64,000 nt of DNA. Source: Piscinibacter sp. HJYY11. GTDB taxonomy: Bacteria > Pseudomonadota > Gammaproteobacteria > Burkholderiales > Burkholderiaceae_C. Of this stretch, positions 8,047 through 17,287 are shown piece after piece. The stretch is taken from positions 3,646,746 through 3,710,745 of the forward strand of contig NZ_JAERQZ010000001.1 in the NCBI RefSeq assembly GCF_016735515.1, given 5' to 3'. The translations under genes were made by a program, and so were the position numbers. Each line of letters begins with the position of its first letter. The first letter of the stretch is position 1. The notes beneath the pieces were generated by a model. It had not been told where the DNA came from, did not search any database, and saw only the letters and a list, made by a program, of their open reading frames with translations.

Positions 8047-9126
8047 ATGCGAGACCTTCTCTTCACCCCCTTGCAGGCCGGCGCGCTTTCGTTGCCAAAC
8101 CGCGTCGTGATGGCCCCCATGACGCGGTCGCGTGCACTGGATGACGGCACCGTGCCTTCGATGACAGCCGACTACTACGCCCAGCGAGCATCGGCCGGGC
8201 TCATCCTCACCGAGGGCCTTTTCCCCGAGGCGATGGGCAAAGGCTACGTGCGCACGCCCGGCCTCGCGAACGACGAGCAGGCCGCCTCTTGGGCCCGCGT
8301 GACGCGTGCCGTGCATGCTGCAGGCGGGCGCATCGCGGCGCAGCTCATGCACGTGGGCCGTATCAGCGACCCACTCTTCCTGCCGCACGGCTCGACGCCT
8401 GTCGCTCCTTCGGCAGTGCGGCCTCACGGCAGCTCGTACACCGACGTCGGGCCGCGCCCGCACATCACGCCGCGTGCACTGGAACGCGCCGAGATCAAGC
8501 GCATCGTGAACGCCTTCGCGGCCGCCACGGAGCGTGCGCTGGAGGCCGGTTTCGATGCCGTCGAGCTGCACGCCGGCTCTGGCTACCTGCCCATGCAGTT
8601 CCTGAGCAGCCGCACCAACCACCGGCTCGACGAATACGGCGGCGACGCGCTGGCCCGATCGCGCTTCCTTCTCGAGGTGCTCGACGCGATGGTGGCCATC
8701 GCCGATGCTGGACGGGTGGGCCTGAAGCTCACACCCGAGCTGCCCTTCAACGACATCGCGGACGACACGCCCGAACACACCTACACCACGCTGATGCGAG
8801 AGGTGGCAAAGCGTGACATCGCTTTCGTCGAGGTCGTGTCGACAGGGCCAGTCGACTGGCATTCGCTGCTGAGGCCGCTGTTCAAGGGCGCCTACTTCCT
8901 CGGGGGTGGCCAGACCGGGGATAGCGCCTTGGAGCACGTGCAGGCCGGCCGCGCCGATGCGGCGGTCTTCGGTCAGGCCTTCATCGCCAACCCTGATCTG
9001 CCGCTGCGTTTGCTCGCCGGCGCACCGCTCGCAAGCGCCGACCGCGACACCTTCTACAGCCCCGGCCCGCAGGGATATGTGGACTACCCGGTTTGGGCCA
9101 ACGCCGACGCGTTGGCCCTGGCCTGA
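8047..9126 (+). CDS. Old Yellow Enzyme-type ene-reductase (NADH:flavin oxidoreductase)
   Basis: A 359-aa FMN-dependent TIM-barrel protein of the N-ethylmaleimide/12-oxophytodienoate reductase kind. It begins LFTPLQAGALSLPNRVVMAPMTRSRA and continues with LMHVGRIS and the NHRLDEYGG phosphate/FMN region. These enzymes reduce activated C=C bonds or nitro compounds with NAD(P)H in the cytoplasm. The substrate-anion pair, normally His-x-x-His or His-x-x-Asn, reads H175-A-G-S178 here, so the second residue is Ser. Twelve bases downstream is an EamA exporter, then a pirin and a LysR regulator, all on the plus strand: a compact detoxification-like operon. Confidence 0.9.
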   Translation: MRDLLFTPLQAGALSLPNRVVMAPMTRSRALDDGTVPSMTADYYAQRASAGLILTEGLFPEAMGKGYVRTPGLANDEQAASWARVTRAVHAAGGRIAAQLMHVGRISDPLFLPHGSTPVAPSAVRPHGSSYTDVGPRPHITPRALERAEIKRIVNAFAAATERALEAGFDAVELHAGSGYLPMQFLSSRTNHRLDEYGGDALARSRFLLEVLDAMVAIADAGRVGLKLTPELPFNDIADDTPEHTYTTLMREVAKRDIAFVEVVSTGPVDWHSLLRPLFKGAYFLGGGQTGDSALEHVQAGRADAAVFGQAFIANPDLPLRLLAGAPLASADRDTFYSPGPQGYVDYPVWANADALALA

Positions 9127-9138
9127 GGAGGACGTGCC

Positions 9139-10038
9139 ATGGCATCCGCACGCAATGTGCTGCCACTGCTCGTCGCCACCGGTGTGGCGCTCGGGTTGGG
9201 CATCCCGCTTGCCAAGCTTGCCGCGTTGCACGACGTGCAGCCGCTCCCCTTCGCCACCTGGCCCACCTGGATCGCAGGGCTCGTGCTCACGGCTCTGGGC
9301 GCTGGGCGGCAGGGTCGGCCACCGCGTATGCGGCAGCTCGCGCGCTTCGGCATCGTGGCCGGACTCTTCGGGCATGCCGCACCCATGACAGCGCTCTACT
9401 GGCTCACCCGCGAGACCGGCGCCGGCTTCGCAGCGCTCGCGTTCACACTGCCGCCTGTGTTCACGCTGGCCTTCGCGCTGGCTCTTCGCTTGCAGACGCT
9501 GACCGCGATCCGTCTGATGGCGGTGGCGACGGGGCTCGCCGGTGCGCTGCTGCTCGTGGTCGGCCGTGGGGCGCACGGCGGCGGCGGCTGGCTGCCCCTG
9601 CTCGCGGTAATCGCCATTCCTGCCTCGATGGGCGGTGCCAATGTCTACCGATCGTTGCACCTTCCTCGCGACGCAGGCGGCGAATGGCTCTCGGCGGCCA
9701 CCTTGCTGGGCTCGGCCGCGCTGCTCACGCTTTACGGAGCTGCGACCGGGGCGCTGGAGATCCCCTGGACGGTCGAGGCCTTCGGCGTGCTGGCGGGCCA
9801 GGCGGTGGTTCTCGTCACGGGCTACCTGCTTTACTTTGCATTGCAGCGCCGGGCGGAACCGGTGACCTTCAGCTTCATGGGCTACGTGTCGATGCTGACC
9901 GGAGTTCTGGCGGGCGTGCTCGTCTTCAGCGAGGTGCTGCACTGGACGACGCTGCCAGCGCTCGCGCTGATCGTGCTTTCGCTCAAGCTCTTGGTGAGCG
10001 CGCAGGGGCGTCCGGCCTCTGCTGGAGCGGCACGGTGA
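9139..10038 (+). CDS. EamA/DMT-family transporter
   Basis: 299 residues with about ten hydrophobic segments, in two repeats of five, as in drug/metabolite transporters of the EamA family. The segments GLVLTALGAGRQG, LFGHAAPMTALYWLT and AVVLVTGYLLYFAL fit the pattern. ATG 9139 follows GAGGAGG at a good distance. It is an inner-membrane exporter or importer of small metabolites; the substrate is unknown. The stop overlaps the GTG start of the pirin gene (GTGA), which indicates translational coupling. Confidence 0.85.
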   Translation: MASARNVLPLLVATGVALGLGIPLAKLAALHDVQPLPFATWPTWIAGLVLTALGAGRQGRPPRMRQLARFGIVAGLFGHAAPMTALYWLTRETGAGFAALAFTLPPVFTLAFALALRLQTLTAIRLMAVATGLAGALLLVVGRGAHGGGGWLPLLAVIAIPASMGGANVYRSLHLPRDAGGEWLSAATLLGSAALLTLYGAATGALEIPWTVEAFGVLAGQAVVLVTGYLLYFALQRRAEPVTFSFMGYVSMLTGVLAGVLVFSEVLHWTTLPALALIVLSLKLLVSAQGRPASAGAAR

Positions 10039-10826
10039 GCGCGGCACGTCGAAGCTGGCAAGTTCGCCGCGCCGCTGAGCGCGGGCATCTGGCTCTCCAT
10101 TGGCTCGACGCGCGTTTCAGCTTCTCGTTCGGTGAGTGGCGCGATGCCGACTGGCCGCGCTTCGGTCCGCTGATCGCCCTCAACGAAGACCAAGTACAGC
10201 CACGTACCGGCTTCAATATGCACCCGCACCGCGACCTCGAGATCCTGATGCTGCCGCTCGAGGGCGCCGTCGAGCACCGGGATGACCGCGGAGGTCGTGC
10301 GATCGTGAGACCGGGCGAGCTTCAGTTCATGCACGCCGGACGCGGCATCCGACACAGCCAGCACAACCCGCTGCACGACACGGTCGATCGGCACCTGCAA
10401 GTCTGGATCGCGCCGCGCGAGAGTGGCCTGGCACCCGAGGTGGCGCATGTGCGCCTGCCTGCGCGATCACGCGGCTGGACGAGACTTGCCGCCGTCTCGG
10501 CAGCGCCGGTCATCGTGGCGGCGGACGTCGAAGTGGCTCTCGGTGACGCGGACATCGGCGATGAGCTGCTGCGCAGCGCGAGTCCCGGCCGAGCGCACTA
10601 TCTGCACGTCATCGACGGCACCTGGCGCGCAGAACTCGGCCCGGCCAGCGAGACCATTTCCCTCTTGCCGGGCGACGCACTCGTGCTGCTCGACGATGCG
10701 CTCGACGCACGGCTGCTCGTCGAAGGCAACGCGCCCGGGCGGCTGATCGCCTTCGATGCTGCGCTGGCCGATGTGCTCGCCACACGCCCCGCGTCGGCCG
10801 CAAAATCCGGCCAACAGGGAGGGTAG
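10035..10826 (+). CDS. Pirin-family cupin protein
   Basis: GTG 10035 overlaps the stop of the transporter gene; the frame stays open upstream but that part is a shadow. The 263-aa product has the bicupin layout of pirin/YhhW quercetinase-like proteins. The metal site is seen in FNMHPHRDLEI and HAGRGIRHSQ (His, His, His, Glu-type ligands), and W-FSFGEW occurs near the start. YhhW-type members are iron dioxygenases or redox-sensitive regulators. It is coupled to the ene-reductase/exporter operon, so a role in electrophile or aromatic stress is plausible. Confidence 0.88.
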   Translation: MSAARRSWQVRRAAERGHLALHWLDARFSFSFGEWRDADWPRFGPLIALNEDQVQPRTGFNMHPHRDLEILMLPLEGAVEHRDDRGGRAIVRPGELQFMHAGRGIRHSQHNPLHDTVDRHLQVWIAPRESGLAPEVAHVRLPARSRGWTRLAAVSAAPVIVAADVEVALGDADIGDELLRSASPGRAHYLHVIDGTWRAELGPASETISLLPGDALVLLDDALDARLLVEGNAPGRLIAFDAALADVLATRPASAAKSGQQGG

Positions 10827-10828
10827 GC

Positions 10829-11716
10829 ATGGATCAACTTGACGCAATGCGAAGCTACTGCCGGGTGGTCGAGGCTGGAAGCTTCGCGGCCGCCGCCAGA
10901 CTGCTCGACACCTCACCGTCGGCCATGACGAAGGTCGTGCAGTCACTCGAGACATGGACCGGCTGCCGACTGTTGTCGCGCACCACGCGGAGCATGACGC
11001 TTACCGAGGCCGGGCGCCGCTTCTATGAACACTGCGTGGCCATGGTGGCTGAGACGGATCGCGTGCTCGAGGAGTTGCGAGCGTCGGACCGTGGCCCCAG
11101 CGGCCGCCTGGTGATCAGCGCGCCTGTGTCGATGACGCTCGGTGTCCTCGCGCCTCACTTCCATGCCTTCCAGGAACGTTACCCTGCCGTCGAGCTCGAA
11201 GTGCGCCTCAACGATCGGCCGGCCGATCTGGTGCGCGAAGGTGTCGATGTCGCGCTGCGCGGCCGCGCCGTGCTTGAGGACTCGACCTTGGTGGCCGTGC
11301 CGCTCATGCATTTTGAGCGGGTGCTGTGTGCGTCACCCGCTTACTGGGCTCGCAAGGGCATGCCGTCGGAACCACAGGACCTGTCGGCCCACGACTGCCT
11401 CGCCTACCTGCTAGGCACTGACGCCACGCGATGGCGGTTCGAGCGCGAAGGCGACGTTCAGGAGGTGGAGGTCGCCGGCTCGATGCGCAGCGACAACTCC
11501 TTGCTGCTGCTCGACGCCCTTCGAGTCGGCCGCGGGGTGGGTGTCGTGCCGCGGCCTCTGGCTGAAGCCGACTTGCGCGAAGGCCGACTCGTCTCCGCTC
11601 TCGCGGACTGGCGGCTCGAGCCGCGTCAGTTGCATGCCGTCTACGCGACCCGGGACTTCCTGCCGCAGCGCGTCCGTGCGTTCGTGGATTTCATGAAAGT
11701 ACGAATGGCGATCTGA
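10829..11716 (+). CDS. LysR-family transcriptional regulator
   Basis: 295 aa. The N-terminal winged HTH reads MDQLDAMRSYCRVVEAGSFAAAARLLDTSPSAMTK (written here in parts: residues 1-35), followed by the type-2 periplasmic-binding-like effector domain. The sequence TEAGRRFYEH is typical. ATG 10829 sits two bases after the pirin stop, with GGGAGG inside the pirin end as ribosome-binding site. Unlike most LysR regulators it is co-directional and last in the operon it probably controls. Confidence 0.9.
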   Translation: MDQLDAMRSYCRVVEAGSFAAAARLLDTSPSAMTKVVQSLETWTGCRLLSRTTRSMTLTEAGRRFYEHCVAMVAETDRVLEELRASDRGPSGRLVISAPVSMTLGVLAPHFHAFQERYPAVELEVRLNDRPADLVREGVDVALRGRAVLEDSTLVAVPLMHFERVLCASPAYWARKGMPSEPQDLSAHDCLAYLLGTDATRWRFEREGDVQEVEVAGSMRSDNSLLLLDALRVGRGVGVVPRPLAEADLREGRLVSALADWRLEPRQLHAVYATRDFLPQRVRAFVDFMKVRMAI

Positions 11717-11844
11717 TCCCACGCAGGACCTTGCGCAATATTCTCTGGCACAGCCGGCTTCGTTTCGTTCGTCAAGGCATCGCCACGTGCGTGAACAGAT
11801 TGGAGAATCCAGTGGACGCACTGTGAAGCGGGAGCTCGAACGCG

Positions 11845-13269
11845 ATGACCATGCTAGTGTCCAAAGACAACGAACGCATCTTGGCAAACGACTTCAGCCT
11901 TGAGTTTCTGGAGGCCAAGTTGACCCAGAAGGCGGCGATAGCTCCAGTCGTCTACACAGGACCCGCCGGTCTGGTGGTCGGCGATGACGGCGTCCTCATG
12001 CTGAAGCTGTACCACCGGTTCCAAGACGCCGACGAGTTCAAACGCGAGATCGAGTCCGCATTTGGGCCTGGGCACGAGGCGGGCCGATTGATCGGCGACG
12101 AGCACTACTTCGACTTCACAGGCACGGACATGCACGGGACGGTGTGGACCTCGTCGAAGATCTGGGTCACCGGCGACGTCAGCCTTCCTGCCAGCGGCAG
12201 GGTGGTCCAGGCCAAGCTTCGGTCGATCGAAAGCGATTTGTCGTACGGCATCGGACCCGTCGGGGCCGCGCCCAGGGCCCTGGTGATCGTGCGTGGTGAC
12301 TTTGCCATACCCTGGAACGCGCTCGAGACACACGATGGCACGACGAGCCGCTCCGTATGTGAACTGACGGTCGCCGGGAGGCGCTGTAGCTTGTTCAAGA
12401 GAGAAGGCCACACGGAAGTTCGAATCGACCTGGCAGAAGCCGAATCGGCTGAGAACGACATTGAACGAATACTCGAAGGGCTCAGCATCTGTCTCGGAAA
12501 GCGTCTGCGTCCGAAGGTCGTGAAGATCATCAAACCCGAGAGCCATGTTCAGCGCGTCCATTCAGATTCGTCCGACAAGGAGCACGGAACTCTGTCCCTG
12601 ATCGCGCCGATCCCGACCAAGCGTGCCGATGGCGCCAGTTCGATACAGCACTTCCTCGACCGCTACATGGCTGCGAATCCGTTGCCCTATTCAGCGCTGT
12701 TCGGCTTCTGGCATCGCGTGTTGACGGCGTCATCGTCCGGCGTTGAGAACCACGCCCTGGTGCTGACGACCTCGATCGAAGGCCTCCTTAAGACATACTT
12801 CTCCGAGCTTGGAAAGCCGGAGGCAGCCTTCATCAAGGAGGTGGAAGAAGCGATACCGGTCCTTCGGGCGTTGAGCGTTGGGGAGCGGGCGAAGAGTCGG
12901 GCCATGGCATCCCTGCAAAGCGCGAAGGGGCCGGCAGCCAAGACGGCCCTGTACGCATTGAGAGACCGCAGCATCATCTCTGACCAGCATGCGGCGTTAT
13001 GGAGCCGACTGCGCAACAAGTCGGCGCATGCCGACGAATTGGGGCTCTCCGAAGGGGAACTCCAAACCTATCTCGACGAGCTGCACGGTTGTCTGGAACT
13101 CTTCTATCGTCTGATCTTCGCGCACTTGGACTACCGCGGGCCCATGTTTGCGCACTCACAACCTCGCTGGCCAGAGATCAATTTCGATGGGCAGTTGAAA
13201 AGGGCCAGTGTCGAGCACACGGTCTCCGACTCGACTGCGATTCAGGTGACCACCACGAAGGGCGGCTAG
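11845..13269 (+). CDS. Hypothetical protein with HEPN-like C-terminal domain, defence candidate
   Basis: 474 aa, start ATG 11845 behind GGGAG. The first 240 residues are a beta-rich domain with no motif I can name. The C-terminal half (from about 265) is helical, with FGFWHRVLTAS, LVLTTSIEGLLKTYF and, at 390-395, RNKSAH, which fits the R-x4-6-H motif of HEPN RNases (R390, H395). The architecture of a large N-terminal sensor and a terminal HEPN recalls ApeA-type abortive-infection proteins. Function is inferred. It converges on and overlaps the next gene by 4 bases. Confidence 0.6.
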   Translation: MTMLVSKDNERILANDFSLEFLEAKLTQKAAIAPVVYTGPAGLVVGDDGVLMLKLYHRFQDADEFKREIESAFGPGHEAGRLIGDEHYFDFTGTDMHGTVWTSSKIWVTGDVSLPASGRVVQAKLRSIESDLSYGIGPVGAAPRALVIVRGDFAIPWNALETHDGTTSRSVCELTVAGRRCSLFKREGHTEVRIDLAEAESAENDIERILEGLSICLGKRLRPKVVKIIKPESHVQRVHSDSSDKEHGTLSLIAPIPTKRADGASSIQHFLDRYMAANPLPYSALFGFWHRVLTASSSGVENHALVLTTSIEGLLKTYFSELGKPEAAFIKEVEEAIPVLRALSVGERAKSRAMASLQSAKGPAAKTALYALRDRSIISDQHAALWSRLRNKSAHADELGLSEGELQTYLDELHGCLELFYRLIFAHLDYRGPMFAHSQPRWPEINFDGQLKRASVEHTVSDSTAIQVTTTKGG

Positions 13270-14078
13270 GCGCTGCGGGCTTTCCCAGCATCCGCGAGGG
13301 CATGGTCCATGCGCTCAGTCACTTCGAGCTGCCATCTGGCGTCCGACTCCTCCTTAAGGAAGGCCGCCAGCCAGCCGGTGACTAGCGCAATGAGGCCGGC
13401 CAAAGGTTCATGCACTTGGCTTGGAGTAGTGTCTGTACACGCTTGTCGAAGCCAATTGGCGAAGATGCAAAGCAGGAAGAAGCTGCCAAAGCCCAGCGCG
13501 ATCCGAGCACGACTGCCGAGGTAGAAGGCCGGCAGCTTTCCCTGTAGGACGAGACTTCTGCGCTCGAGCACCTCGATCCTCTTCCTGTCAGATTCGGACG
13601 GTGCCAACAACGCGCTTGATACGCGTGCGTAAGTCATGAAGTCGCGAACCAGGTCCACGACCGTCGACGCCTTGATGGTCATCGGCTCGTCGGTCAGCTC
13701 CCAAACCAAGTGCGGGACATTTCTGCGCTGGAGGGATGACTCGTACGGGTACAGCAGGATGATGACGCTGCCCATGTGGTTCTGCGATATTGCTACTGTT
13801 GCGCCATGTTCGGCTGTCAGCGATCCGTCCGACTCTCGCTTCACCGGATGCGTGCCCATGTGCATCTGAACGATTCTTAGATCGTTGTTTCGCAGGACGT
13901 ACAGGTTGTCGAACCATTTGCCGGCCGCCGCGGCCTTCTCCGCCTGGTTGAAGTGCCGCACAGCAAGATCGGCAAGATGATTCCACGCGGCCAAGCGCCT
14001 CAGTCGCGTCGTTGCCGCAACTGTGTTCGCCTGGACCTGTTGCTCGACGACTTGCTCGTAGGCGTTCTTCAGCGACAT
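13266..14078 (-). CDS. Hypothetical protein with two C-terminal membrane segments
   Basis: 270 aa. The first 190 residues are soluble (SLKNAYEQVVEQQVQ helix, then a mixed alpha/beta part with LRNNDLRIVQMHMG). Two hydrophobic segments follow, at about 193-210 (IALGFGSFFLLCIFANWL) and 228-242 (LAGLIALVTGWLAAFL), then a charged tail. The N-terminal part is probably cytoplasmic. It converges tail to tail with the HEPN-like gene. Family not recognised; a membrane effector is possible. Confidence 0.65.
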   Translation of the reverse strand: MSLKNAYEQVVEQQVQANTVAATTRLRRLAAWNHLADLAVRHFNQAEKAAAAGKWFDNLYVLRNNDLRIVQMHMGTHPVKRESDGSLTAEHGATVAISQNHMGSVIILLYPYESSLQRRNVPHLVWELTDEPMTIKASTVVDLVRDFMTYARVSSALLAPSESDRKRIEVLERRSLVLQGKLPAFYLGSRARIALGFGSFFLLCIFANWLRQACTDTTPSQVHEPLAGLIALVTGWLAAFLKEESDARWQLEVTERMDHALADAGKARSA

Positions 14079-14287
14079 GGTTCCATCCCCCTTTTGCTGG
14101 ACTGTATCCCTGTCGACTAGCGGTTATCAAAGTGACCCCTGCCACGCCGGGACCGAAAGCCACTTGAAAGCCTTGGCGGCGTACTGTTCGCCAACGCGAC
14201 GCCCTCGCCGCGATCGAGTCGGTCGATCTTCTCTTTTCCGCATCGAACGCCTGAGGGCGTGTTCACTTGCACACGTCCAGTTCACCT

Positions 14288-15322
14288 ATGTCACAGCAGA
14301 GATGCGCCCTTATCCCGGCAACCTTGATTCCAGGTGACGGTGTTGGCCCCGAGATCGTCGATGCCACATTGTTCGTTCTGGAGGCACTGCGCGCACCTTT
14401 CGAATGGGACCACCAGACCGCAGGATTGGCCGGCGTTCGCGACCATGGAGATCCGCTGCCTCCGCCCGCGCTGGAAAGCATCCGTCGGACTCAACTGGCG
14501 CTGAAGGGTCCGCTGGAAACGCCTTCAGGCGGCGGCTTCCGTTCGTCGAACGTACGGTTGCGAGAAGAGTTCGAGCTGTTCGCGAACGTGAGACCTGCTC
14601 GCACGATTGTTCTGGGCGGCCGTTATGACGACGTGGACCTGGTGGTGGTGCGCGAGAACCTCGAAGGTCTCTACATCGGCCATGAGCACTATGTCGCAAT
14701 TGACGACGATCCCCACGCAGTGGCGATGGCAACCGGGATCAACACCCGCCATGGATGCCGGCGCGTTTTGGAATATGCCTTTGACTATGCCGTCGCCAAT
14801 GGACGAAAGAAGGTCACGATCGTCCACAAGGCCAACATCCTCAAAGCGCTCACCGGCCTGTTCCTGGAGACCGGAAGCGAACTGCACGAAAGGAAATACA
14901 AAGGGCAGGTCGAACTCGAGACGTTGATCGTCGACGCATGCGCGATGAAGCTGGTCCTGAACCCCTGGCAATTCGACGTCGTCGTCACGACCAATCTCTT
15001 CGGCGATGTGCTGTCCGATCTTGTCGCGGGACTCGTAGGAGGGCTTGGCATGGCGCCGGGGGCTAACCTTGGCAAGAAGGCCGCCATCTTCGAGGCGGTG
15101 CACGGCACCGCACCAGACATCGCCGGTCAGGGCCGAGCCAACCCAGTGGCGCTCATGCTCGCCGCCGCGATGATGCTGGAGCACGTCGGCCTTCCGGATC
15201 TCGCGCTGCGGCTGCGCTTGGCGATCAACGACACGCTGAACGTCGACAAGGTGCGCACACGAGATCTCGGTGGGAGGGCCTCCACGGCCGAATTCGCGCG
15301 GGCTGTCTCCTTGCGCGTCTAG
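14288..15322 (+). CDS. Isocitrate/isopropylmalate-family dehydrogenase, NAD-isocitrate-dehydrogenase-like
   Basis: About 344 aa from ATG 14288; a TTG at 14267 is a weaker alternative. Family markers in order: PGDGVGPEI, the substrate loop TPSGGGFRSSNVRLREE, FANVRPART, VVVRENLEGLYIGHEH, the Lys of VTIVHKANILK, TTNLFGDVLSDL with metal-binding Asp, and the NAD loop EAVHGTAPDIAGQGRANP. The Ser/Asn/Arg arrangement in the substrate loop is that of isocitrate dehydrogenases rather than isopropylmalate dehydrogenases. It oxidatively decarboxylates a 2-hydroxy-tricarboxylate with NAD. Position just before the tct genes suggests work on an imported tricarboxylate. Confidence 0.85.
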   Translation: MSQQRCALIPATLIPGDGVGPEIVDATLFVLEALRAPFEWDHQTAGLAGVRDHGDPLPPPALESIRRTQLALKGPLETPSGGGFRSSNVRLREEFELFANVRPARTIVLGGRYDDVDLVVVRENLEGLYIGHEHYVAIDDDPHAVAMATGINTRHGCRRVLEYAFDYAVANGRKKVTIVHKANILKALTGLFLETGSELHERKYKGQVELETLIVDACAMKLVLNPWQFDVVVTTNLFGDVLSDLVAGLVGGLGMAPGANLGKKAAIFEAVHGTAPDIAGQGRANPVALMLAAAMMLEHVGLPDLALRLRLAINDTLNVDKVRTRDLGGRASTAEFARAVSLRV

Positions 15323-16107
15323 TCTCCTAGTCCAAAGCCGCCCGGCATCGTGGCGCTGCGATTGGACGCATCTTCGTCCCAGCTGCTGTGAATGGGCATC
15401 GCCCGCAGCAGGACCGTGAACGAGCTGCCAGAGCCCACGACACTGCTCACCTCGATGCTGCCCCCCATACCTTTGGCGAGCTCTCGGGTGATCACGAGGC
15501 CGATGCCTGTGCCTTCGACGGCGGTGGCGGCAGCGCCCAGTCGATTGAAGGGCTCGAAGAGACGTGCGACCTGACTGCTTTCGAGCCCCGCGCCAACGTC
15601 ATTGACGCTGAGGCGCACCCACCTGTCGCCATCAGCCCCTGCGTCGACTGACCAGGACAATGTCACACGACCCTTGCCGTACTTGATGGCATTGGTAATC
15701 AGGTTGAGCAAGATCTGGCGTAGCCAAAGGCGGTCCGCCTCAACCCGACATCCGTCCTCGCAGACGCCGAAGTGCAGCGTGGTTCCAGAGTTGTAGAGCA
15801 GCGGGACGAGAATGTCATGCGCTTCGTTGACGACGTCACGGATGTTGGTCGGTTCCAGACACGGCGCATCGAAGGCCACGCCGCTGAGCAACTCGACGGA
15901 CTCGACCACACCGCACAGATGGCGTGCGGCGAGGTAGAGCTGGTTCAGGTATCGCTCACGCACCTCATGCGATGTGCCATCTGGCGAGCGAAGCAGCTGC
16001 GCAAAGCCCATCACGGCATTGAGGGGCGTCCTGATCTCGTGAGACAGCCGGCGCAGCGCGCCCAGACTGTGCGTCACCGGGGCAGTTGTAGTTCCTTGGT
16101 TCACCAT
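15319..16107 (-). CDS. Soluble sensor histidine kinase without input domain
   Basis: 262 aa: HisKA with H-box LSHEIRTPLNAVMG (His23), then HATPase_c with N-box LITNAIKYGKG, G1 NDVGAGL and G2 GTGIGLVI. No transmembrane or recognised sensory domain precedes the kinase core, so it must take its signal from a partner or act as an accessory kinase. AGGAG precedes the start. It is divergent from tctC and converges on the dehydrogenase gene with 4 overlapping bases. No response regulator is paired with it directly; the nearest is TctD. Confidence 0.88.
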   Translation of the reverse strand: MVNQGTTTAPVTHSLGALRRLSHEIRTPLNAVMGFAQLLRSPDGTSHEVRERYLNQLYLAARHLCGVVESVELLSGVAFDAPCLEPTNIRDVVNEAHDILVPLLYNSGTTLHFGVCEDGCRVEADRLWLRQILLNLITNAIKYGKGRVTLSWSVDAGADGDRWVRLSVNDVGAGLESSQVARLFEPFNRLGAAATAVEGTGIGLVITRELAKGMGGSIEVSSVVGSGSSFTVLLRAMPIHSSWDEDASNRSATMPGGFGLGD

Positions 16108-16236
16108 GGCAATTACTCCTCACAGCGAGCGACAACTGCTTGGTTAGTACTGTTGACAACGCCGCCGAGTAGAGCAATCTTTGGCAGTCCGCCTTTCGAT
16201 GCGCTGTCGAAAGTCGATTGCATTTCCCTAGAAGCT

Positions 16237-16253
16237 GACAGCACTTCGACAGG
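16237..16253 (+). promoter_or_regulatory. Direct repeat GACAGC-5-GACAGG, candidate TctD box
   Basis: GACAGC (16237-16242), five bases, GACAGG (16248-16253), 42 bases before the tctC start. The half-site and the 11-base period match the two motifs at 19420 and 29204. An 11-base period is usual for OmpR/PhoB-type regulators such as TctD. Binding is inferred. Confidence 0.45.
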
Positions 16254-16295
16254 CTCAACGCTTATGTTGGTGCAACGAAACTACCGGACGGCCCG

Positions 16296-17285
16296 ATGCA
16301 ACTGTTCGCCATCTCACTGCGACGCGTGTTTGCAGCGGCGAGCGTCGTTCTGGCCAGCGCGGCGTGCGCAACACCCTCGCCGGAATTCGAGTGCATCGCC
16401 GGCGCTCAGCCCGGTGGCGGATTCGACCGGACCTGCAAACTCCTGCGCACGGCCTTCGCCGACGACCCGTCACTGAACCGCCACTTCCGTATCCGACACA
16501 TGCCTGGGGGCATCGGAGCGGTCGCCTGGCATACCGTCACCTCCCAGCGGCGGGCCGAGCCCAACACGCTCGTGGCCTTTTCGACTGGTTCCGTGCTCAA
16601 CATCGTGCTGGGCCGGTTCGGCAAGGGCACCGTCAACGACGTTCGCTGGATTGCAACCGTCGGGGCGGACCACGGCGCCGTGGCGGTGCGGGCCGATGCA
16701 CCGTACGCCGACCTTCCGTCCTTGCTGGCACACCTGAAGGCTAAGCCCTCCAGCGTGATCTTCGGCGGCGGCGGGCGTCTGGGAAGCCAGGACTGGATGA
16801 AGTCGGCTTTGGTGGCGCGCGCTGCAGGGGTTCCTCACAAGGCGATGCGCTATGTCGCCTTTGAAGGCGGCGGGGAGTCGCTGACGGCGCTGATCAGCGG
16901 CCACATCCACGTCTACGCCGGCGACGCCTCGGAAATCGCCCCCTTTGTGAAGAGCGGTGAGGTGCGACTGTTGACCGTCCTGGCGGCTGCTCGACTGCCA
17001 GGCGTTCTGAGCAATGTTCCAACACCACGTGAATTGGGGGTCAGCATCGAGGAATGGACGACTGTCCGAGGGGTCTATGCCGGACCAGACGTGCCTCCTG
17101 CCGATGTGGAACGGCTGACTCGCATCTTCGAGCGGATCTCCCGTTCGGAAAGCTTCGTCAAGGCGCGCGATGACCTTGGGATGACCCCCTTCAATCTGCG
17201 AGGTGAAGCGCTGACAACGTACGTCAAGAAGGACGCGCAGCGCCTGAAGAAGCTTGCCAGCGATTTCGGGCTTGGCTCTCCCTGA
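16296..17285 (+). CDS. tctC: Tripartite tricarboxylate transporter substrate-binding protein (TctC/Bug)
   Basis: 329 aa with an N-terminal signal peptide ending near ASAACATPS. The mature part starts FECIAGAQPGGGFDRTCK, the TctC version of the Bug fold, and continues with HMPGGIGAVAWH and FGGGGRLGSQDWMKSA. It binds a tricarboxylate in the periplasm and delivers it to TctAB in the membrane. It closely resembles the TctC encoded at 25864 on the opposite strand. The stop is followed after two bases by tctD, so tctC-tctD-tctE form one operon; tctA and tctB are only present in the second cluster. Confidence 0.9.
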   Translation: MQLFAISLRRVFAAASVVLASAACATPSPEFECIAGAQPGGGFDRTCKLLRTAFADDPSLNRHFRIRHMPGGIGAVAWHTVTSQRRAEPNTLVAFSTGSVLNIVLGRFGKGTVNDVRWIATVGADHGAVAVRADAPYADLPSLLAHLKAKPSSVIFGGGGRLGSQDWMKSALVARAAGVPHKAMRYVAFEGGGESLTALISGHIHVYAGDASEIAPFVKSGEVRLLTVLAAARLPGVLSNVPTPRELGVSIEEWTTVRGVYAGPDVPPADVERLTRIFERISRSESFVKARDDLGMTPFNLRGEALTTYVKKDAQRLKKLASDFGLGSP

Positions 17286-17287
17286 CG

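Noticed and set aside
7704..8150. 148-aa minus-strand open frame
   Set aside because: Overlaps the start of the ene-reductase gene, with no ribosome-binding site or family similarity.
9093..10034. Long open frame continuing upstream of the pirin gene
   Set aside because: It is the out-of-frame reading of the EamA transporter gene; Arg/Ala-rich with no family features. The pirin start is the GTG at 10035.
8014..10047. 677-aa minus-strand open frame opposite the ene-reductase and transporter
   Set aside because: High-GC shadow of two well recognised genes; His/Arg/Gln-rich composition, no motif.
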